In this document: piece by piece, positions 5,913-10,497 of the stretch
How positions within the stretch are numbered: position 1 is the stretch's first letter
Layout: the number at the start of each line of letters is the position of its first letter
From: Selenomonadaceae bacterium
GTDB lineage: Bacteria > Bacillota > Negativicutes > Selenomonadales > Selenomonadaceae
Length of the DNA stretch: 10,497 bases
NCBI GenBank assembly: GCA_016286075.1
Contig: JAEERZ010000051.1
Location: 1 to 10,497, forward strand
Direction of reading: 5' to 3'
Position numbers and translations under genes: made by a program
Notes under the pieces: generated by a model
The model's database searches: none
What the model saw: only the letters and a program-made list of their open reading frames with translations
Told to the model about the DNA's origin: nothing

Positions 5913-6938
5913 ATGTGGAAGAAACTGATGAGCGCCATTCTGATCGCGGCTCTCGCCGTGATGACCGCGGCCTGCGGCGGTGGCGGCGGAAGCTCCAGCG
6001 GCGGCTCCAGCGCGCCGAAGAAGGAGACGAAGGTGGACCGCAGCAAAGAATTTGTCACGGTGCTGACCGGCCCGACCAGCGGCATTTATTTCCCGATCGG
6101 CGGCGCGTTCTCGAAGGTCATCGGCGAGATGGGCTACAAGACCTCGGCGACGGCCACGGGCGCCACAGGCGAGAATATCAACGCGATCCTGACCGGCAAA
6201 GGCGAGCTCGCCATTGCGATGTCCGACTCCGTAATCCAGGCCGTGGAAGGCTTTGGAGCATATGAAGGCAAGCCGAAGGCCACCGACCTCCGCGCGATGA
6301 TGGGCCTCTGGCCGAACGTAGTGCAGATTGTCACGACGGAAGATTCCGGCATCAAGACGTTTGCCGACATCAAGGGCAAGCGCGTCGGCGTCGGCGCCCC
6401 GAATTCCGGCGTCGAGCTGAACGCCCGCATGATTTTCGAGGCCAACGGCATGACCTATGACGATGCGAAGGTGGATTACCTCTCCTACGGCGAGGCCATC
6501 GACCAGATGAAGAACGGCCAGTGCGACGTGGCGTTCGTTACCTCCGGTCTCGGCAACGCGACGATCAAGGAGCTGGGCACGACGAAGAAGATCGTGTTCG
6601 TTCCGGTGGACGGCGAAGCGCTGAAGAAGCTGACCTCGAAATATCCGTTCTACGTCGAGTGGAAGATCCCGAAGGATACTTACGGCACGGACAAGGATAC
6701 GGTGACGGCGGCGGTCATGAATATCATGCTCGTCTCGAAGAACCTGTCCGACGACGTGGTATACGACCTTCTCGGCGGCATTTACTCCGACAAAGGCCTT
6801 GAGACCATCGGCGCGTCCCATGCGACGGCGAAGCGCGAGATCAAGCTTGACACCGCTCTTCGCGGCATCAAGGGCACCAGCGTCAAGCTGCACCCGGGCG
6901 CAGAGAAGTTCTACAAGGATAAAGGCATCCTGAAGTAA
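5913..6938 (+). CDS. TAXI-family TRAP transporter solute-binding lipoprotein
   Basis: This 341-residue substrate-binding component of a TRAP importer is anchored outside the inner membrane. It has a lipoprotein signal: a KK n-region, a hydrophobic stretch 6-18 and MTAAC with the lipidated cysteine at 21, followed by a Gly/Ser linker (22-34). Mature landmarks of the TAXI (NMT1-like) family are TGPTSGIYFPIGGAFSKVI (about 52-70), GATGENINAI, GELAIAMSDS and FADIKGKRVGVGAPNSG. TAXI proteins bind small organic anions such as dicarboxylates or glutamate in the few studied cases; the ligand here cannot be read from sequence. AAGGAGAGG (5897-5905) gives a strong ribosome binding site, with its own promoter upstream. 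The gene is followed after 7 bases by the DUF1850 gene and then the permease, the standard order for this transporter type. Confidence 0.95.
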   Translation: MWKKLMSAILIAALAVMTAACGGGGGSSSGGSSAPKKETKVDRSKEFVTVLTGPTSGIYFPIGGAFSKVIGEMGYKTSATATGATGENINAILTGKGELAIAMSDSVIQAVEGFGAYEGKPKATDLRAMMGLWPNVVQIVTTEDSGIKTFADIKGKRVGVGAPNSGVELNARMIFEANGMTYDDAKVDYLSYGEAIDQMKNGQCDVAFVTSGLGNATIKELGTTKKIVFVPVDGEALKKLTSKYPFYVEWKIPKDTYGTDKDTVTAAVMNIMLVSKNLSDDVVYDLLGGIYSDKGLETIGASHATAKREIKLDTALRGIKGTSVKLHPGAEKFYKDKGILK

Positions 6939-6945
6939 GCAGCGC

Positions 6946-7464
6946 ATGAAAAAGGCGGCTGTCGCGTTTTGCGCGGCCGTCGTCCTGCTCGCGGGACTGT
7001 GGGCGCTGAACGAGCTTTCGGCGGAAACCGTGCTTCGGATTTACGACTACGAAACGAAAGAAATCTATGTTGAAGTTCCGGCCAAAGAGGGCGATCAGCT
7101 TTTCTTTGGCTGGATTCATTCTTGGGAGAAAATCCCCTGGCACGAGTATTACCACATCGACGCGAACCGCGACCTGATCCTCGATATGATTGCCTTTCCC
7201 GCCTTCGGCGCGGGCATTCCCGAGAACAAAGGCACTGAGGTCTGGGTCGACGACGACGGCATGATCTACATGAGCAATATCAATCAGGTGTTTCACGAAT
7301 TTACCTGGATAAACTCGCATTTCGCCACACGGGACATCAAACTGAACGACGTTTTGATTGCGAAGGGCGAGACGCTCCCCGAGCACACGCGGGTGAATCT
7401 CGTCGTGACGAAAAGGAGATTTTTTGATGGCAAAGGAAACGGAAAACACGCTGCTCCAAACTGA
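6946..7464 (+). CDS. DUF1850 protein of the TAXI-TRAP transporter operon
   Basis: This 172-residue protein has an N-terminal hydrophobic segment (about 4-21) that acts as a signal anchor or signal peptide, so the rest lies outside the membrane. DUF1850 features are present: FFGWIHSWEKIPWHEYYHI (53-71), with the characteristic THS-like H58-S59 and the following glutamate E67, and FGAGIPE (87-93). The family is of unknown function and is regularly encoded between a TAXI binding protein and its fused permease, so an accessory role in transport is likely (inference). The ATG is 7 bases after the binding protein stop and has no clear ribosome binding site, suggesting coupled translation. Its last 38 bases overlap the permease gene, and the C-terminal 15 residues (basic and glycine-rich) are probably not conserved. 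Confidence 0.88.
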   Translation: MKKAAVAFCAAVVLLAGLWALNELSAETVLRIYDYETKEIYVEVPAKEGDQLFFGWIHSWEKIPWHEYYHIDANRDLILDMIAFPAFGAGIPENKGTEVWVDDDGMIYMSNINQVFHEFTWINSHFATRDIKLNDVLIAKGETLPEHTRVNLVVTKRRFFDGKGNGKHAAPN

Positions 7465-9397
7465 GGAAACGGAACGGCTGGAAGAAAAATCACAGGAAAT
7501 CATACGGAAGCTGGACAAGGAGTCGGCGACGCGCAAATTCACCAACCCGCTGATGAAGAAGCTCTTCTTCGGCGCGTGCCTGCTCGTCTCCTGCTATCAT
7601 CTTTACACGGCGGCTTTCGGTCCTCCGGTCACGCTGGTGCATCGCTCGCTTCATGTGGCCATGATCATGGCGCTGGGCTTTTTGATGTACCCGGCGGGAA
7701 AGAACTCGGACATGACGAAGCCGTCTGTTTTGGACTGGATCTTGGCGGTGCTCTCTTTTGCCGCGCCGATTTACATCTATACGGACTATTTGGGCGTGGT
7801 GGAACGCGCGGGCAACCCGAACACCACGGATATCTATATGGCGACGCTGCTCGTTGCGCTGGTCCTCGAATGCGCGCGCCGCGTCACGGGCAACGCGCTG
7901 ACGATTCTCTCCCTCGTTTTCATCGCCTACGGACTGTTCGGGCGCGAATTCCCCGGTATGTTCATGCACCGGGGCTACGACTGGGCCTCGCTGTCGAACC
8001 ATTTCTTCGCGAACACCGAGGGCATTTACGGCACCTCGGTCAGCGTCGCGGCCAGCTATATTTTCCTGTTCATCCTGTTCGGCGCGGTCATGTCGAAATG
8101 CGGCATGGGGCAATTTTTCAATGACATCGCGCTGGCGCTCGCAGGCCACACGAAAGGCGGCCCTGCGAAGGTCTCGGTCATCGCGTCGGGCTTCTTAGGC
8201 TCGATCAACGGCTCGGCGGTGGCGAACGTGGTCACCACGGGCGCCTTCACGATTCCGCTGATGAAAAAGACCGGCTACTCGAAGGAGTTTGCCGGAGCCG
8301 TCGAGGCGGCGGCCTCCGTCGGCGGTCAGCTCCTGCCGCCGATCATGGGCGCGGCGGCCTTCATCATGGCGGAAATGATCAGCGTCCAGTATTCGACCAT
8401 CATCACCTGGGCGGCCATTCCCGCGCTGCTCTACTATTTGAGCATCGTGCTTCAAGTGCATCTCAGAGCGTCGAAGGACGGCCTTGTGGGGCTTCCGAAA
8501 GACCAGCTTCCGAAGACCGGCGACGTGATGAAGCGGCGCAGCCATCTCTTGATTCCTGTGCTGTTCCTGCTTTATATGCTGTTCTTCTCCGGCACCACTG
8601 TTATTTTCTCGGCGGTCATGACAATTCTCGTAACCATCGTCGTCTCCATGTTCCGCAAAGAGACGCGCATGACCTTCTCGACCTTCCTCGACGCGCTGGC
8701 GGACGGCGCGAAGCAGACCGTCTCGGTGGCGGTGGCCTGCGCCTGCGTCGGCATCATCATCGGCGTCTGCTCGAAGACGGGCTTCGGCCTGACGATGGCG
8801 AACACCATCATCGCCCTCGGCTCCACGAGCCTGCTCTTCACGCTGTTCTTCACGATGATTACCTGCATGATTCTTGGCATGGGGCTTCCGTCGATTCCCG
8901 CCTATATCATCACGGCGACCATCGCGGCTCCGGCTCTCGCGAAGCTCGGCATTCCCGCGGGCGCGGCCCACATGTTCTCGTTCTACTACGCGATGTTTGC
9001 GAACCTGACGCCGCCTGTGGCGCTGGCTTCTTTCGCAGCGGCGGGCCTGTCCGGCGGAAACCCGATGAAAACCGGCGTCGCATCGGTCAAGCTGGCAATC
9101 GCGGGCTTCATCGTGCCGTTCATGTTCGTCTATGCGCCGCAGCTCATGCTGATCAACACGACCATTGCCGAGGGCGCGTGGGTAGCGGCCAGCGCCTGCG
9201 TCGGCGTGTTCCTGATCGCCGTCGCCGTCGAAGGGTACCTCTTCGCGCCGATGGCGGCATGGCTCCGCGTCATCGCGGCTGCGGGCGCGCTTCTCCTGAT
9301 CAAGCCCGGCATGGAAACCGACGCTATCGGCCTCGTGGTACTCATATTGACCGTTCTTGTGCAAAAGAAAAAAGGAAACAAAACGGCAGCGGCGTAA
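7427..9397 (+). CDS. TAXI-type TRAP transporter fused permease (4TM + 12TM, DctQM fusion)
   Basis: This 656-residue inner membrane protein drives uptake of the substrate delivered by the TAXI binding protein, using an ion gradient. Residues 1-42 are charged and cytoplasmic, and many hydrophobic helices follow, in line with a small (DctQ-like) part fused to a large (DctM-like) part. Diagnostic large-subunit motifs are GSINGSAVANVVTTGAF (258-274) with SVGGQLLPPIMGAAAF just after it (297-312), and the second repeat LGMGLPSIPAYI (around 484-495) with ANLTPPVALASFAAAG. These paired scoop-like motifs are the sodium/substrate-binding regions of DctM proteins. The ATG at 7427 has AAAAGGAGA (7411-7419) with 8-base spacing; a TTG just before it is in frame but less likely. 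It overlaps DUF1850 by 38 bases and ends 14 bases before a strong terminator. Confidence 0.95.
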   Translation: MAKETENTLLQTEETERLEEKSQEIIRKLDKESATRKFTNPLMKKLFFGACLLVSCYHLYTAAFGPPVTLVHRSLHVAMIMALGFLMYPAGKNSDMTKPSVLDWILAVLSFAAPIYIYTDYLGVVERAGNPNTTDIYMATLLVALVLECARRVTGNALTILSLVFIAYGLFGREFPGMFMHRGYDWASLSNHFFANTEGIYGTSVSVAASYIFLFILFGAVMSKCGMGQFFNDIALALAGHTKGGPAKVSVIASGFLGSINGSAVANVVTTGAFTIPLMKKTGYSKEFAGAVEAAASVGGQLLPPIMGAAAFIMAEMISVQYSTIITWAAIPALLYYLSIVLQVHLRASKDGLVGLPKDQLPKTGDVMKRRSHLLIPVLFLLYMLFFSGTTVIFSAVMTILVTIVVSMFRKETRMTFSTFLDALADGAKQTVSVAVACACVGIIIGVCSKTGFGLTMANTIIALGSTSLLFTLFFTMITCMILGMGLPSIPAYIITATIAAPALAKLGIPAGAAHMFSFYYAMFANLTPPVALASFAAAGLSGGNPMKTGVASVKLAIAGFIVPFMFVYAPQLMLINTTIAEGAWVAASACVGVFLIAVAVEGYLFAPMAAWLRVIAAAGALLLIKPGMETDAIGLVVLILTVLVQKKKGNKTAAA

Positions 9398-9411
9398 CAT
9401 ATCCACAAAGC

Positions 9412-9450
9412 AAAACCACCTTCCGACGTTTTGGAAGGTGGTTTTTTCTT
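9412..9450 (+). terminator. Strong intrinsic terminator of the TAXI-TRAP operon
   Basis: AAAACCACCTTCC (9412-9424) pairs perfectly with GGAAGGTGGTTTT (9433-9445) around an 8-base loop, and the T tract runs to 9447 and on into CTT. The A-run on the left arm makes it potentially active on the minus strand too, where it would stop the convergent receiver gene. Confidence 0.93.
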
Positions 9451-9551
9451 AGCATTATTTCACGCTATCCGAGATTTCGCTTTCCCGTGATCTCGTCAAG
9501 GACGATGATTCGATCTGCAGAAATCATTGAAAAAATTATCAATGCGCAGAC
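9451..9551. other. Convergent intergenic stretch with no gene
   Basis: This is AT-leaning DNA between the two convergent transcription units. It holds two weak inverted repeats: CATTGA (9526-9531) facing TCAATG (9539-9544), and CGAGAT facing ATCTCG near 9470-9495. Neither is followed by a T-run. On the minus strand the receiver's frame stays open for about 28 codons beyond its stop; this is treated as chance or a possible relic. Confidence 0.35.
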
Positions 9552-9977
9552 TCAGCACACAAAGCTCTCCTCCTGCCCATACTCCCATATGACCTTCGAG
9601 ACGCGGGTAACCAGTTCTTCTGGCAGGAACGGTTTGCGGAGATAATCCACAACTCCTAATTCCAGAGCCTTGATTACGGATCCCCGATCGGCGGAGGCAG
9701 TCAGCATGATAACCGGAATTTTTCGCAGCAACACTTTATCTCGTATGATGGAAAGCGTCTTGAAACCGTCCCACCCCGACATTGCCACATCAAGAAGTAC
9801 CAAATGCACCTCGTTCTCGATCATCATATCGACGCCATCCATGCCCGAATGGGCCGTCAAAACTTCACATCGCAAATTGTCTTCCAAAATTGTTTGCGCC
9901 ATATGGCAAACAATCTCATCATCGTCAATAATCAAAATGGTTATCGTTGTTTTGTCAGGCGCCATAGTATGATCCAT
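9552..9977 (-). CDS. Stand-alone CheY-like receiver protein
   Basis: This 141-residue single-domain response regulator has the receiver domain at about 12-132: acidic cluster DDD (18-20), phosphoacceptor D63 in LLDVAMSGWDGF, T93 in MLTAS and K115 in LRKPF. The usual proline after DxxM is serine. There is no output domain; it should act by protein contact or as a phosphorelay step. No kinase is encoded nearby. The frame is open upstream to a GTG at 10133, but a good minus-strand promoter lies inside that extension (10027-10055), so the ATG at 9977 (with AAAGG rather close, 3 bases) or the ATG at 9965 is preferred. The DNA is more AT-rich than its neighbours. It is convergent with the TRAP operon and divergent from the DUF362 gene. 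Confidence 0.88.
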   Translation of the reverse strand: MDHTMAPDKTTITILIIDDDEIVCHMAQTILEDNLRCEVLTAHSGMDGVDMMIENEVHLVLLDVAMSGWDGFKTLSIIRDKVLLRKIPVIMLTASADRGSVIKALELGVVDYLRKPFLPEELVTRVSKVIWEYGQEESFVC

Positions 9978-10026
9978 CTGCCTTTCTTTGGCAACTGCTT
10001 TGCGCCGTTGCTCATAAACACCATTC

Positions 10027-10055
10027 AGTATACTTCGTTCTCTGCTCGCTGTCGA
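10027..10055 (-). promoter_or_regulatory. Predicted sigma70 promoter for the receiver gene
   Basis: On the minus strand TCGACA (-35, 10055-10050, 5/6) and TATACT (-10, 10032-10027, 5/6) are 17 bases apart. Transcription would begin near 10020, about 43 bases before the ATG at 9977. This argues against the longer reading frame that starts at 10133. Confidence 0.6.
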
Positions 10056-10138
10056 GTAGTTTCTGATTTTTTTATCAATCCCGTCTTTCAGCACATAAAG
10101 ATATAGCCCGGAATAATAATTTCTGATGCGCACACGGC

Positions 10139-10151
10139 AGGAATTTTTCCT
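10139..10151. promoter_or_regulatory. Short perfect dyad between divergent genes
   Basis: AGGAA-ttt-TTCCT is a perfect 5-bp inverted repeat in the space between the divergent receiver and DUF362 genes. It is short enough to occur by chance, but its position is what an operator would have. Confidence 0.2.
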
Positions 10152-10170
10152 CCACCGTCGAAGAAAATAT

Positions 10171-10206
10171 TTGCAAGTGGTTTTCGGGGCGACGCCCCGT
10201 ATGCAA
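10171..10206 (+). other. GC-rich hairpin in the leader of the DUF362 gene
   Basis: CGGGGC (10185-10190) pairs with GCCCCG (10194-10199) around a GAC loop. Outside it TTGCA (10171-10175) pairs with TGCAA (10202-10206), separated by unequal internal loops of 9 and 2 bases. The structure ends 4 bases before the GGAGGA ribosome binding site (10211-10216). No T-run follows, so it is not a terminator. It could influence translation or mRNA stability. No confident promoter for the DUF362 gene was found upstream. Confidence 0.4.
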
Positions 10207-10222
10207 GGCAGGAGGAATTTTT

Positions 10223-10497
10223 ATGGGAGGAATGACACGACGCGATTTCATCAAACTGGCGGGCGCGGCGGCGGCCATGACCGCGCTGCCGGGCTGCGCC
10301 GGAGCGACAAAGCCGAAAGAAGCCGAACAGGCGGCGCCGAAAACCGCAGGAACGGACGGCGGCAGCTACCTTCCCTATGAGAAGCGGACAGGGCCGGAAT
10401 CCTTCGTCTATTTCACCCGCGACCTCTCAGCGGCTGGACTTCTGAAAGCTTTTGACCGCGTGAAGGGCGCGCTGGCCGGAAAAATCGCCCTCAAGCT
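10223..10497 (+). CDS. Tat-exported DUF362-family lipoprotein, N-terminal fragment (3' end outside window)
   Basis: The first 91 codons are present and the frame is open to the window edge. Residues 5-11 (TRRDFIK) form a twin-arginine motif, followed by an alanine-rich hydrophobic stretch and a LPGC lipobox with the cysteine at 25, so the protein is probably folded in the cytoplasm, exported by Tat and lipid-anchored. A low-complexity Lys/Ala/Pro linker follows (26-45). ESFVYFTRDLSAAGLLKAF and GALAGKIALK match the opening of the DUF362 domain, whose members often carry iron-sulfur clusters further on; that part is not visible. The start is supported by GGAGGA (10211-10216), 6 bases upstream. 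The next ATG at 10232 is badly spaced. Role unknown; an extracytoplasmic redox or metal-related function is only a family-based guess. Confidence 0.82.
   Translation, partial: MGGMTRRDFIKLAGAAAAMTALPGCAGATKPKEAEQAAPKTAGTDGGSYLPYEKRTGPESFVYFTRDLSAAGLLKAFDRVKGALAGKIALK

Noticed and set aside
5727..6947. Long minus-strand open frame (406 codons) under the TAXI binding protein gene
   Set aside because: Antisense shadow; it crosses the transporter promoter and reads as biased low-information protein.
7424..7426. TTG as the permease start
   Set aside because: The adjacent ATG at 7427 is a stronger start with correct spacing to AGGAG.
8195..9406. Long minus-strand open frame (403 codons) under the permease gene
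   Set aside because: Translation is dominated by R, H, D, E and G, as expected opposite membrane-protein codons; no recognisable domain.
9552..9554. TGA at the end of the receiver gene as a selenocysteine codon (VC-U-VC context)
   Set aside because: The receiver domain is already complete, no SECIS-like hairpin is evident just downstream, and no known selenoprotein family matches.
1..10497. CRISPR arrays, tRNA/rRNA genes, insertion sequences, phage genes or toxin-antitoxin pairs
   Set aside because: No regularly spaced repeats, cloverleaf-like segments, transposase or integrase motifs or target-site duplications were seen on reading both strands.

Overview
The window is gene-dense, moderately GC-rich bacterial DNA (about 55-60% by eye) with strong GGAGG-type ribosome binding sites. 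The lipoprotein signals, a Tat signal, a TAXI-type TRAP importer and the DUF362 lipoprotein fit an anaerobic diderm such as a Synergistota or Negativicutes member. That placement is an inference from gene content and style only. No rRNA, tRNA, CRISPR array, transposase or integrase was seen.

Layout. (1) Bases 1-865: the tail of a sensor histidine kinase and a complete LytTR-type response regulator, 6 bases apart. (2) Bases 866-1120: a gap holding a textbook sigma70 promoter followed, before the next gene's ribosome binding site, by an intrinsic-terminator-like hairpin. (3) Bases 1121-5749: five tightly packed plus-strand genes encoding a circularly permuted ATP-grasp protein, a short alpha-E protein, a transglutaminase-like protein and two tandem paralogues of the succinylglutamate desuccinylase/aspartoacylase (M14) family. 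The second paralogue has lost key zinc/catalytic residues. (4) Bases 5750-9450: a second transcription unit with its own promoter: TAXI solute-binding lipoprotein, DUF1850 protein and fused TRAP permease, closed by a strong terminator. (5) Bases 9552-9977, minus strand: a stand-alone CheY-like receiver protein in more AT-rich DNA. (6) Bases 10223 to the end: the start of a Tat-exported lipoprotein of the DUF362 family.

How they may work together. The ATP-grasp / alpha-E / transglutaminase trio is a known conserved set predicted from genomics to make or process peptide or amide bonds, but its substrate is generally unknown. Here the trio is joined to two AstE/AspA-like amidohydrolase paralogues and sits directly upstream of a TAXI-TRAP importer. 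A reasonable hypothesis is an uptake-and-conversion pathway for an amide-linked or amino-acid-derived compound, in which the importer supplies a substrate, the M14-type enzyme hydrolyses or deacylates, and the ATP-grasp ligates. The LytTR two-component system next door is a candidate regulator. None of this is proven by the sequence; the unusual points are the gene combination, the paired intact/degenerate M14 proteins and the attenuator-like leader.
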